Assembly: GCA_947034895.1 (NCBI GenBank)
Contig: OX344764.1
Location: 24,118,001 to 24,182,000 of the forward strand
Source of the DNA: Rhytidiadelphus loreus
Taxonomy: Eukaryota; Streptophyta; Bryopsida; Hypnales; Hylocomiaceae
Direction of reading: 5' to 3'
Length of the DNA: 64,000 nucleotides
In this document: positions 10,541 to 20,612 of the stretch, one piece after another
Numbering within the stretch: the stretch's first letter is position 1
Layout: every line of letters starts with the position of its first letter
Notes under the pieces: model-generated
What the model saw: only the letters and a program-made list of their open reading frames with translations
Told to the model about the DNA's origin: nothing
Database searches by the model: none
Position numbers and translations under genes: made by a program

Positions 10541-13320
10541 CCTGATCGACATTTGAGCTGTGGAAGAGTCCTCTTGTTCGTTCGGATTTGTATCTATTGA
10601 ACAAGATTCACGTAGTAAGAATCGGGATTGCATGCTCGACTTCTCGTTCTGATCAAGCACCCGAAGATTGAAAGCAGTTCTTACGGAAGATCAGAGTAGT
10701 GCAGGGGGAACTGCAGGCTAGTTTCGATCTATTATGCACAACCCATTTTTTGTTTTGTACTAAGCTGGCGACTTTATAAGATAGCTAGGTTTCAAATCTG
10801 ATCAAAAGACATCATTTTCTTCCAGATGAATGGAGTGAAAGAGTGGGTGAGATAACCACAATTAATGCAGTTGAACATTGAGCTCTGTCGATCATTGTGG
10901 TGCATGTTTTTCCTTTGTACACAGTGGCTCCCTGCAGCCACGCATGGTGGAAACTGGTTTTAATTACCTGCAAATCTAAGTTTCTGGAGAGGTGTGGTTT
11001 TGCAACAAGTAATCACTCAAATAGATGATTGTGTGAAGGTGAGTGTGGCCTTCAGACCGTCAATTTTGCTGAATTGGTGCGATTTTTGGCTCTGGAATAC
11101 CGCCATTGAAACGAAATTGTCGTTTCTGGTGTCACAGTTAGTTACCTCTGGTGGATGACAGGGTTCCAATCCGACCCACAGAATTGTATCTCTCACACCA
11201 ACAATGCTCGACTGTGTTCGGGCTTTGGAAACCTAAGAAAATATTATAATTTAATACATCAATTATATATAAGGATGAACTTGGCTTGGTAGTGCCATTT
11301 GACTTAAAGGTCACTTCGCAAAGGTGTTTTGGGTGTAAATATGAAAATAATTAATTGATAAATCTTCAAACCAATCTCCATTTCTACTAGAATCTATTGA
11401 ATATATAGGGAATTTCGTTAAAATGGTGGTATTTTGTGTGCCATTTTAAGACTACCTAGTCTAAACCATAAAAGTGACATCTTAGACAAATATAGATTTC
11501 AAAAATCTAGGATTTGTATAGATTTCAAATTGCACAATATGAACTATGAAAGTGTCATCTATGACTCATGTAGATTTCAGACATCTAGAAAATATATAGA
11601 TTTAAGAAATTTAGGACAGTTGTACATTTCAGGCTGTCCAGTCTGAATTGTAAAAATTGCCAAAGTTGTAAAATTTTGCCATTTTAACAAAATTGCCAAT
11701 ATTATTTTTAATTAATTGGATTCTTTTTGTTATATTTACTCATTTATTTTCACTATTTACTCCAAAAATTATAACAATGGCAATTTTCAAAATGCTTTTC
11801 TCACGATGATAAAAAATCAATAATATCACATATTAAAAATGTAAGATTGATATTTTGAACACAATTAAAAAAGGTGGTTGCAAAAAAGATGACTTGCCAT
11901 TTTTCTTTTTGTGTTTTGGTAAAATTAAGGATTTTGATTGCTAGTACTATGAGTACTTTGTAGAAGAACAATCTGAGCCATTGATAGGAAAAATCAACAA
12001 CTAAAAGTATCATTGCAAGTTCTATGGACTACTTGCAAGTTCTAAAATAGTATTATGTGAAAAAAAGATAATTTGTCACAAAAAAAATAGATACAATGAG
12101 GTAAAGTAAATAGTAAATAAAAAATTATGAAAAAAGACCCCAAAAATTGGCCATTTGCGAAGACTCGATAGTGATTAGATTTGATCAAAAGAATGATCTT
12201 GAAACCATCTTCAATGTTCAAAAATATGCACACAAGAGAGCCCAGTCTTGTTTGTAGCTGGTTTGAGAGGTGGCCATCCCAAGTTCACTCTTCTTTTGGC
12301 TCTGTTCACCAGTTTCGAGCAATTGAAAGGCGCTACTCAACTCTCTAAACGTGAAGCTTCTGCTTCCCACAGATCGGAATTGCTGTTTCAACGGAAAGAG
12401 AGTTGCCATGAGGGGCTAACAAAGAGATCCATCGGCTGTGAAGTAATCTGGCACGGGGCTTGATGATCGAACACAATGAAAATTGCTGCCTGTTAGTAAG
12501 CTACTGAGAAACGAAACTGCACTAGACTGGTGTTTCATGGACAGGGAATTGTGAATGTCTGCAAACTGTCGTGCTCACCACGCACCGACTTTTTGTGCCT
12601 GAAAAGCATTCTATTCCGTTCTATGATATTTCCGGTTGTGTGCAGACAGTCGAACCTCTAAGCTTATATATGTTACAACTTACAAGCAGGGAGTAGCCAG
12701 CAAGATTTCTAACACATACAACTTTATAACAAGTAACAAATAATATATACATTTAACTTATCAACTTTGGGGCTAATAATAATATGTATTCTAATTTATC
12801 AGCTTTTGGGCTATTCTAATACATAGTGAGGTATATTTACAAAAGATGGATGATATTCCCACTTTTGGTGACCCACAATAGCTAGGTGGGCATGTGCTTA
12901 CAAAGGGGCATTCTGTAATTCCCACTTTTTGCATCAACTAGTTGGAGTTTTGTGATTGTGATGTTAGAGAATTGGATTTCTAATAGAGAATGTGGTGCGT
13001 GTGAGGAAATTTGAACTCATTATAGATATCACCCCAAGATTGATATGCTACCAGTTTGGAAGGGAGAGAGTCCTACAAGCAAAGGAGTTTGCAACACGTA
13101 TGAAAGGTGTGAACTAGAATTCGTGGCAACATGAGCTCTAGAGCAAAATATACTTGTTGTGCAAAGTCTTCCGTGTACCCATTTTTCTGCTTCCAAGGTG
13201 AATAATCAATGTGCACAAGATATCCCAAGCTAAGAATATTTTGTTATGGTGAAGCCAACGGAGAGCCGCCACCTCCCGATTCTCCAAAGAATGGAATCAC
13301 AGTGAAGAAGGTGTGACTAC
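10541..13320. other. Intergenic DNA between F-box copies
   Basis: No gene was recognised. At about 11056-11120 a short relative of the AACGTCAATTT MITE family appears (CGTCAATTTTGCTGAATTGG ... ACGAAATTGTCG). At 12540-12660 TGTCTGCAAACTGTCG and GTGCAGACAGTCGAAC form an imperfect inverted pair. The block 11.4-12.1 kb is AT-rich with repeated GATTTCA / ATCTAG phrases. Confidence 0.4.
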
Positions 13321-13325
13321 CCCTA

Positions 13326-13592
13326 ATGTTCCCTGAGCTTGTAGTGGACTTCACGTGTGTGGGATTTGGGGAAAGGAAGCTGTTGATCTTCAACACTCTC
13401 AGCCGTGATGGGGTGTTGTATGACGTGCGAGACGGAAGGCAGTTGCAGGTTTTAGAGCCACCACCTCCGGATCAAAAGGGTGAGAAATTATTCTCCACGT
13501 TGAATCCGGCGTTGTTCTCCCTTCAACCGAACTTTGCCATCGATCCAAGTTTCTCCAGGCAGCCTCGTGACACGACCAAGGCCTTACAGTGA
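13326..13592 (+). pseudogene. F-box/kelch C-terminal fragment
   Basis: An 88-codon open frame matches only the last quarter of the F-box/kelch protein at 8563-9856. FTCVGFGERKLLIFNTLSRD corresponds to FTCVGFGESKLCIFNTLNRD there, and VLEPPPPDQKGE and FSLQPNFAIDPSF follow in the same order. The F-box and most blades are missing, so it cannot act as an SCF receptor. The frame is intact, so the truncation may be recent, or the piece may be kept as an exon; no supporting upstream exon was found. Confidence 0.75.
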
Positions 13593-13814
13593 CCATTCGG
13601 TCACAAGGAATTTCACAATGACACCTAGCTTGGAAATCAGTTGGTTTGCAAGTACAGTATATGGGGAAATTATATTCCTTCAGTGAGTGATGTGGCCAAG
13701 GGAAAATTGAAGGAGAGCTTTCAAGAATGTTATGAGTCTAAACCAAAGCGTTTTGAGCGGGCCTGGGTAACAATAAAGGACAATGTCTGTGACCTAAAAA
13801 AATGCCGCCAACAA

Positions 13815-14355
13815 TAGGCTCTGTGGTGGGTTATGATTTGTATTCCAAGTCGCAGAGATCGCTACCAACATAATCGTTCGTTCCAGCTCCAGAAGCAGAG
13901 CTTTGTCAAGGAGAACTCCGTCACCGGCCATGGCGGACTCGGCTGTGCCGATGTTACCCAAGGAGAGCTTGTGGTTTTTAAACCCCTTGACAGGACTGAA
14001 TAAAGCTCTGCCACCGCCGCTCCATCCCATAATCCTGTGCTCGATCAACCCTGAATCGATTGTGAGCTCAGAAATCCTGCAGAGTGATCGTGGCGTGAAG
14101 CTCCACAGCGAGTGATGAGCATCTCTAGAAGTAAATGGAAGTGGACGACTCATCATCGACATCAGAGTGGAAAGAGAGACACAGAGTAGAGAAGCTGTGC
14201 ATTTTCAACGCTCTCCAGCGTGATTGCGTGGGGTATGACATGCGAGACGGCAAGAAATGCCAAGGTTTAGAGCCTCCCCCTGCAAATCAAATGGGTGAAA
14301 CTTCTTCAGCTTGAATCTGGCGTCGTTCACACTTGAGCCGATCTGGGCCAGCGAG
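13815..14355 (+). pseudogene. Broken F-box/kelch copy with internal deletion
   Basis: The DNA follows the intact gene from the GYDLHSKSW block through the GHGGLMC and VVFNPLTG blocks, then jumps at about 14172 from the KWKE block to the KLCIFNTL block, losing about 400 bases. It carries in-frame stops and frameshifts and no F-box. The motif order matches 8890-9800, and the downstream flank also matches the flank of that gene. Confidence 0.75.
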
Positions 14356-14389
14356 TAATAAGAGTCAGATCTGATTGAAAACTCCGAAC

Positions 14390-14700
14390 AGCTTGACAAC
14401 TAGAATTTGTCTCAGCTGCATGCAAAGGAAACACTAAACTTCGTGAAGGACTAGTCGCAAACCATTAGTACCTGCTCCGAAAAATATATCATTACAGGAC
14501 ATTTGAGTACAGAATGCATTCGATTCTGTTCCACTCTAGTGTTTCCAAACAGCGTCCTGCTCCAATTATGTTGGCACTCTGATCTCCGGCATGCCGCAGT
14601 CAACTAGAAATCGAATTCTCTGCTTTGTTTTACGAAATCCATTTCATAAAACAACTGATCGTCTAGAACTTAACGAAGTGCATGAACGAAAGCGTCACTC
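14390..14700. repeat. Duplicated 3' flank of broken F-box copy
   Basis: This is the partner of 10200-10540: shared TCTCAGCTGCATG, AAAATATATCATTA, GAATGCATTCGATTCTGTTCCAC and TTGGCACTCT occur in order. It shows the tandem duplication unit reached at least 500 bases past the stop codon. Confidence 0.55.
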
Positions 14701-16573
14701 TCGATCTCATTCTTGTAACCTTTTGACAGTATTTTGAATCGAAACAGATCCTTCAACTTCAGGCTTAGGCGAATGAGCTCCTGTGAGTCATATGGTAGCA
14801 ATGTCTCTACATAACACTCTCTAAGCGCGCTGGTCGACTATATTGGCCAGCAGTAAGGTAACTACACCCAAAATCGTCCCCTCTGGAATGTCCACCTCTA
14901 CTTTTGGATAGAAAATGGAGAAGCTAAGGACCCAAAATGGTGAGGATTGGAAGGACAATACCCATGTGAAGTTTGGGACCATTTTTAGTCACAATTGGAT
15001 TCATTAATGATAATGCATAGGTGGGGGGACAATTTTTAGTAAACTTGCTTTGAATTTAGCCTCTTGCTTGAGAAATGTTTTGATATTAGCAATATCATTT
15101 TAAAGTTTTCATCATTTGGATTTTGAATTCACCTAGGTTGCACTTCTAGCCTCTTACAACCTTCATCTTTAAAAATTTATAACTAATTCATTGTGCCTCC
15201 TAAAATTGCCCAACCACTTGGATCTTGCTTTATTTTGATGTACCAATGCACAAAAAATATTCATGATTTTCTATTGCATGTACAGAGCCACAGAGCTTAT
15301 TCGGCCGATTTCAGGTGTAGTTTCGAAATTGATTTTCAACAAAAAAAAACAAAAAACAAAAACACCTCAGGATTTCCATCAAAAAATTCCAGCTTGATTT
15401 AGGAACCGACGCGTTACGAATGAGGCATTCAGTCATTGCGTGAAGTAACCTAGTCTGCGATAAGCTTCCTCCACAAGAAGCTGTCAATAGCTGTAAATTC
15501 AACAGAAAATTTTGCCATAGATTATACCTGCTACAACGCTAAGTGTTGCTCAGATCGCGACGCTTGATAATTAGCTACGGCTGTGTCGGGAAGGTGTCTG
15601 CTTTCAACCTGCTACATAACTATGATTAAGCTCCATCTTTGATTATGTTAGACCTTAAAATTATCTCTAAACCCTAATTCCTAAAACCCTAAAACCCATG
15701 TAACCATGTATTCATGTGTTTGGGTGATGCTTGCATTATAAATAAGTGATTCTTCAACCAATAAAAAAGGAGCCCAATGTAAATGGATTCTGAAAGTTAG
15801 TTCAATTCTGAAACGCTTGGGAACCAAAAACAGCGTTAGCCAACCAAGAAAACATTACATGAAATTAAAAGAGTAATGGCATGTCTGCACTTGGAGTAAG
15901 GATGTCTGCACTTAGCATAGTAAATTCACTCGAAGGAGTCCCTAAATCATTTTCAGGACCTGCCTAATACCACTCTTAGCACCAAGTTTTTAACATACCC
16001 TAAGTTTCGCAACCCTGTTGGACCTTGATGTCAAGGATCGTTCGCTAGAGTGCAAACGCTGTCCCGATTGTGGGACGCCCTGCAACAAAGCAAGCAATCG
16101 AGCAATCGTTATCGATCTCGCACAGCCAGACCTATTTGAAAATATGCATTGAGGGTACATGATCCCACGATTGGTGTGGGACGTTTACCCTGTGCACATA
16201 TTTTTCACAGAGAATTCAATACGAGCTCGCTTGAGCAATAGCATGGTGTCAAACAAATTGCATGCTACCAGAAGTTTGGTAGTTGACACAAAAAGAACTG
16301 CAGTATCCATGTCGATAGAACGAGTACTTAGTTACTAATGTCAAAAAGATATACTGAAAGCCGGTACAAAGAAGTTCTGTAATCATGTAAGTTGATATAT
16401 TTGTAAACAGCTTGAAGCCAATCAGAGTAAGCTTTTCAGATAGAACATATTTACGGCTTCCTTGATAGAGTGTGCGAATTTTTCAACAGGCATTGTAATC
16501 AATCTTTCCGCTGAATGGGAATGAAACACAACACCGAGTTTGCCAGGTTGCTTCGAAACAGTTCCCGCAGAAT
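14701..16573. other. Intergenic DNA
   Basis: No gene was recognised. AAACCCTAATTCCTAAAACCCTAAAACCC-type phrases (telo-box like, split over about 15.66-15.70 kb) occur once and are too few for a telomeric array. TGTCTGCACTT occurs twice near 15.88-15.91 kb. Confidence 0.4.
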
Positions 16574-16733
16574 AACGTCAATTTTGGTAAACTGGCGGTA
16601 TTCCAATTTTGCACCTTTCAGAACGCGCGTTCGCAAACATACATCCGCACCTATCCTAGATTTTAGACCTGTTTTTGCGTATATGCCACAATTTCTCGCA
16701 CAGGAATAGCGTCACTTTTACGAAATCGACGTT
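16574..16733. mobile_element. MITE, AACGTCAATTT family, copy 1
   Basis: A unit of about 160 bp starts AACGTCAATTTTGGTAAA and ends TTACGAAATCGACGTT, giving imperfect terminal inverted repeats of about 16 bp. It shares TTTTAGACCT, CACAATTT and AGCGTCACTTT with the copy at 49043-49211. It lies about 100 bases past the stop of the minus-strand F-box gene. Confidence 0.6.
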
Positions 16734-16838
16734 GAATTCATATAATTCCCAAAAAATTTACGGAGTTCTGACGAGGAAAAGTACCAGAAATGGCCGTTTC
16801 AGGTCAGATTGCATGACGACTTGGAGGAATTGAGGACT

Positions 16839-18083
16839 TCAAGGATCACTGGCAAAGCTCGGATGGAGTGTGAACGACGCCGGATTCAGGCTGAAGACCT
16901 TGTCCCCCGTTTGATGTGCTGGCGGTGGCTCCAACACCCCGCACTGCGTTCCGTCTAGCATATCGTACACTACGCCGTCGCAGTCGACAGTGTTGAAGAT
17001 GCACAGCTTTCCTTTCCCGAATCCCACACACATGAAATCCGCGACGCCCCTTCGAAAATCACAAATTTCTTGGATACCATTCCTTCTTACTTCCACTACA
17101 TTTCTCCACGGGCAAGCCATTGCTCTTGTGTTACGATCATGGAACTCCATCTCGTCAATGCGATGCCACACGATTCCTGGTCCTTGGACATCTTCCTTGC
17201 TCTCAGAGAATAAGTACACCTTTCCATCGTTCTCAACTAGTTGCAACAAGGATTTCGAGTCCGGTACGAAAGGGATTGGGCATACCCAATTCTCCACATA
17301 TCTCCAATTCTCCATATCCAATGCTAGCACGTAATCACCTCTGGAGTGGTGGTAATCGTCCAGAGCAGAGATAAAGAACAGAATTCCGTTCAGGCTAACA
17401 CCTGTCTGGTGCTTGCTTAGTCCAAACGACGGTCCGGGAATGTTACAAGTCTCTTTCCACTTTGATGTAGATGAGTCGAACACTTCCATAATCTTGCAGT
17501 TAGGTTTCCTCCAATTCTGGCTCGAAGCCGTACTCCCAGTAACTATCACTTTGTAGGATTTCTGTGCAGAAACGACCGAGATGTGAGTGAGCACCGGGTT
17601 TCTTGGATACAGTAGTGGTGGCAGAGCTTTTATCTTTCCGGTCAAGGGGTTAAACACTACCAGCTCTCCTTTCCGCAATTTGGAAACATCGGCACACATG
17701 AGGGCGCCGTGGCCGCACACCGAGAACTCCTTGAAAAGCTCTATATCTGGTAGTGGAAGGTAAGAAAATGGGGGCAGCGCCTTCCACGACTTCGAATGCA
17801 AATCATAACCACTACAGCGCCAGTACTGATTTTTGATGTAGTAGTGGATACCCGTGAATGAGCCTTCTGATTTGGCTCCTCGCGACTCTCTGAAGGCATC
17901 ACCCTCTATAAACTTCCTCCAATCTTTCGACACTCCTTTGGAACGAAACAAATCTTGGAAGTCGACTCGTTGCAGGATATTTTCATGGATATTATTGGGA
18001 AGAGAATCCCATCCTGTGACAGAGCCTGGCTTTCGCTTCCCTACCCACAGAACATCATTACTGCTACGACAAAATTCTTCCAC
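16839..18083 (-). CDS. F-box/kelch-repeat protein (paralogue)
   Basis: Predicted SCF ubiquitin-ligase receptor, about 414 residues counted from the GTG codon at 18083. The F-box lies near residues 23-63 (WDSLPNNIHENILQRV ... VSKDWRKFIEG). Kelch-type blades follow (GHGALMCADV, VVFNPLTGKIKALPPL, MEVFDSSTSKWKE, FMCVGFGKGKLCIFNT). It shares YYIKN, WRCSGYDLHSKSW and the C-terminal LNPASFTLHPSF with the plus-strand gene, so the two are duplicates in opposite orientation. No in-frame ATG precedes the F-box: the frame stays open up to a TGA at 18210-18212, but the only ATGs there (for example one that opens a 16-codon frame) are in other frames. The true start is either in a spliced upstream exon or non-AUG. 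The gene ends with TGA at 16839-16841. Confidence 0.85.
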   Translation of the reverse strand: MEEFCRSSNDVLWVGKRKPGSVTGWDSLPNNIHENILQRVDFQDLFRSKGVSKDWRKFIEGDAFRESRGAKSEGSFTGIHYYIKNQYWRCSGYDLHSKSWKALPPFSYLPLPDIELFKEFSVCGHGALMCADVSKLRKGELVVFNPLTGKIKALPPLLYPRNPVLTHISVVSAQKSYKVIVTGSTASSQNWRKPNCKIMEVFDSSTSKWKETCNIPGPSFGLSKHQTGVSLNGILFFISALDDYHHSRGDYVLALDMENWRYVENWVCPIPFVPDSKSLLQLVENDGKVYLFSESKEDVQGPGIVWHRIDEMEFHDRNTRAMACPWRNVVEVRRNGIQEICDFRRGVADFMCVGFGKGKLCIFNTVDCDGVVYDMLDGTQCGVLEPPPAHQTGDKVFSLNPASFTLHPSFASDP

Positions 18084-18232
18084 ATGAGTATGAGTGCATT
18101 GTTTGCTTTCTGTTGACGGCCCCTCAAAAATTACAGATCGAACATCTCTATCATATCTTGTTCTCTTGACATCGGGGCCATCTCGTTCGGCTGCCGTCGA
18201 ACGCCTGAGTCAAGCAAATATCAGCTACTTCA

Positions 18233-18238
18233 TATATA
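18233..18238 (-). promoter_or_regulatory. Possible TATA box of minus-strand F-box gene
   Basis: TATATA (on the minus strand within ACTATATATGAAG) lies about 150 bases before the first supported codon of the F-box frame. The sequence is palindromic, so direction is assumed from the gene. Confidence 0.3.
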
Positions 18239-18589
18239 GTACGCTGGCTCCATGAGCCCACAGCTGAGCGAAGGCGGAGTCTTACCCAAATTAGTAATTT
18301 TAGTATTGCAAATATCTAGTGAAGTATATTTTTATAGCATCGAAGTCTAATTATGAAAAAACTGGATGACGCAATGGCAACCGAATACAACTTTGCAAGC
18401 GGCACCCGTCGATTCTTAGAAGAATGGGAGATCCAAAGCAACAGAAGAAGCAAGAAGCCAGCTAGAATAACTCACCCAAGGATGATTTGATCGAGGTCAG
18501 TGAGAAATTCGAAAAGGGCTTTGGTGAGCGACGCTGTTTTCTCCAATTGGAAATGGGAACGCTGATTCTGCATCACCACCAAACGTCCA

Positions 18590-18740
18590 TTTCTTTAAAG
18601 TGGCACAATTTTAGCGCCTAATTGTGACGTATGTGTACGCAAAGGTCTAAAATCTTCTAAAACAGATACGGATTCATGTTTTAGAACGCTCTGGCTGAAA
18701 AGTGCCAAAGTAAAGGAATACCGTCAATTTACCGACATTG
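18590..18740. mobile_element. AACGTCAATTT-family MITE, diverged inverted copy
   Basis: Read on the minus strand, the segment runs TAAATTGACGGTATTCC ... TTTAGACCTTTGCGTACACAT ... GTCACAATT, the same order of blocks as the copies at 16574-16733 and 49043-49211. The ends are degraded. Confidence 0.4.
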
Positions 18741-18981
18741 GCGTTACCAATTCCCCCGTCAGCTCCCTCGTGAGCTCCCCCGTCAGCTTGGTCAACACCA
18801 TCCTCTTCACCTGCTCCAGTGTGCGCACAGATAGGTCACTGAAGGTGCGATTCTTTTTTCTCATAGTGCGCAGCACCTTACAAAACTGGCACAGTGGTTT
18901 GCGCAGCCATTGAGAGCTTGGCTGGCTCGGGGGCTGGCTAAAGTCCTCCTCCGCTTCATCGTTATAAGTCACAACCCCCAT
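18724..18981 (-). CDS. Small ORF, unknown, with LTGEL repeat
   Basis: An 85-codon frame from an ATG at 18981. It has an acidic, Ser/Gln/Pro-rich start (DEAEEDFSQPPSQPSSQ), a basic centre (RTMRKKNR) and a short tandem repeat near the end (LTGELTRELTGEL). I recognise no family. It overlaps the decayed MITE copy at its 3' end, which argues against a conserved gene. It may be a chance frame. Confidence 0.2.
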   Translation of the reverse strand: MGVVTYNDEAEEDFSQPPSQPSSQWLRKPLCQFCKVLRTMRKKNRTFSDLSVRTLEQVKRMVLTKLTGELTRELTGELVTPMSVN

Positions 18982-19143
18982 GAGTCCAGAGATCAGACGA
19001 CGAGGTTGTTAGAGAGGGAGTTGAATTTGACAAAAGAAGAAGAGCTCTGGCCCGGTCTCGGAGCCCGTCCACAGCAACGACGGTCAAGTTCTTAGATCAA
19101 CCAAGAGCGAAGAAAACGAGGAAGAAGAAGAACAGCACTAAAA

Positions 19144-19428
19144 TTAATTACAGCCTTTCTCTTCGTCTCTGGAGAGAAAAACAAACGTAATTTCTTCTCT
19201 GGGCTTTCCTGAACAAGGAGTAACAAGGCGGTGTCTCGGTCTGTACAGCAATTGACGGATTCTCCCGACGTCCGTCGCCTGACTGGAATCTAGATCTAAA
19301 ACCTTGATAAAAAAATGCCATGTATATCTAGGAGAATGCGATGAGGTGGCTACAATTCCGCCGTGCCTCACACAAAGCACCATTCTTCTTTTGAGCTTGG
19401 GTGCTTCAATACTGTTTGGGGGATCCAT
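19144..19428 (-). CDS. Small ORF, unknown
   Basis: A 94-codon frame from an ATG at 19428. It is Arg/Ser-rich with no domain I recognise, no signal peptide and no membrane span. The flank at 19.44-19.6 kb is unusually GC-rich for this window (GGGGTGAGGGCGGGG, GGGCGGGCCCCCACCCCC), so the frame may simply reflect local composition. Confidence 0.15.
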   Translation of the reverse strand: MDPPNSIEAPKLKRRMVLCVRHGGIVATSSHSPRYTWHFFIKVLDLDSSQATDVGRIRQLLYRPRHRLVTPCSGKPREEITFVFLSRDEEKGCN

Positions 19429-19640
19429 GATCCATTGAATGTTAGAGCACTATCTACACGGTGCCCACTAGCCTGGCTCCCAGCACTAGAGCCGCGCACA
19501 TGTCACGGGGTGAGGGCGGGGTCCGACCCCAAACGAGGAAGGGCGGGCCCCCACCCCCGATCCTCCAGCTCCCCGGCCATTTTATCCGAGGGTAAAATTC
19601 CCTAGGTAACTTCAACTCAGAGCAGGCAGGCTGAGAGGGA

Positions 19641-19846
19641 GAATTGACCCCCTCATTGCCCCGGTCAACTTAGGTTGAAAAAAAAGCCCCCTATGTTGTG
19701 CCAATTTTTCGGTAATTCTTGCATCTCCTCACGGGAATTTGGGGCCTCTGATTGCAAATATGAATTCAGAATTTCAAAAAAAATTTAAGCCTTGCAAATA
19801 AAAAATTCCAGGGTTTACCCTGGAGGGGCAATGAGGGGGTCAATTC
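19641..19846. mobile_element. MITE, GAATTGACCCCCTC family, copy B
   Basis: About 206 bp. It begins GAATTGACCCCCTCATTGCC and ends GGCAATGAGGGGGTCAATTC, perfect 20-bp (or longer) terminal inverted repeats. The interior is nearly the same as copy A at 7248-7458. It sits about 20 bp from copy C. Confidence 0.85.
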
Positions 19847-19865
19847 ACCCTGGCCGTGAGGATTA

Positions 19866-20082
19866 GGGTGGATTGACCCCCTCGCTCGGCCTTACCAAGG
19901 GTGCATGTAAAAAAAAAGCCCCCTATTTTGGGCCATTCTAGGATATACTCTTGACCTCTTCTATCTAATTTGGGGTCTCTGATTGCAAAAATGAATTAAA
20001 ATTTTGCAAAAAAATTCATGTGCAGAAAATAAATAATTCCAGGGTTTGCCCGCAGGGTCGAGCGAGGGGGTCACTTCACCCT
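19866..20082. mobile_element. MITE, GAATTGACCCCCTC family, copy C (diverged)
   Basis: The ends are GGTGGATTGACCCCCTCGCTCG and CGAGCGAGGGGGTCACTTCACC, split here from the family consensus. The interior keeps AAGCCCCCTATTTTG, TTTGGGGTCTCTGATTGC and TTCCAGGGTTTGCCC. It represents a distinct subfamily next to copy B. Confidence 0.75.
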
Positions 20083-20150
20083 GGCCGCTGTGAGGCTCTT
20101 AGTGTTTTTTTAAATTTGAGTTTGTGATTTTTGGGTCGTGTTATTCTTTG

Positions 20151-20455
20151 CTACACTAAAAATGGTATTTAGTGTTAGCAACACTATTTACAAATCTTGA
20201 CACTAAGTATCATTAACCCTACTAAAGTAAGTAACATTAAATCTAATTTCTAACACTAAATGTACTCTATGGTAAATCTGAAATCTGTACTCTATGGCAA
20301 ATCTGAAATCTGAAATCTGAAATTTGGTAAATCTAAATGTACTCTATGGTACGCATTGAAGTCTAATTCCCACAAAGTTTAGATTTAGTGTTGTGTGGAG
20401 TAGGGTGGTAAGTACACTAAATGTAATCCAACACTAAATATCATTTTTAGTGTAG
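20151..20455. mobile_element. MITE with CTACACTAAAAATG ends
   Basis: About 305 bp. The left end CTACACTAAAAATGGTATTT is matched by the right end AAATATCATTTTTAGTGTAG, imperfect inverted repeats of about 26 bp that continue to AGTGTT/AACACT. The interior repeats ACACTAAAT and AATGTACTCTATGG. CACTA at base 4 of the end recalls the CACTA superfamily; no clear target duplication was seen. It lies 150 bp upstream of the Harbinger-type transposase and may or may not belong to it. Confidence 0.65.
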
Positions 20456-20612
20456 TGTATTTGGGTTTTAATTATTGTATTTAGGAGTAGTAATATGTAT
20501 TGTGGTAAATGTTTATTTCATTGTTGGGACTTTTATTTTGTGTGTAGGGTTTAATTTTGAAGCATTTCTCATACTTAGTTGTAAAACGATTTGGGAGTGT
20601 TTATAAGGCAAT

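Noticed and set aside
15655..15705. Interstitial telomere tract (CCTAAAACCCTAAAACCC-like)
   Set aside because: Only three imperfect units. Single telo-box motifs are common in plant DNA.
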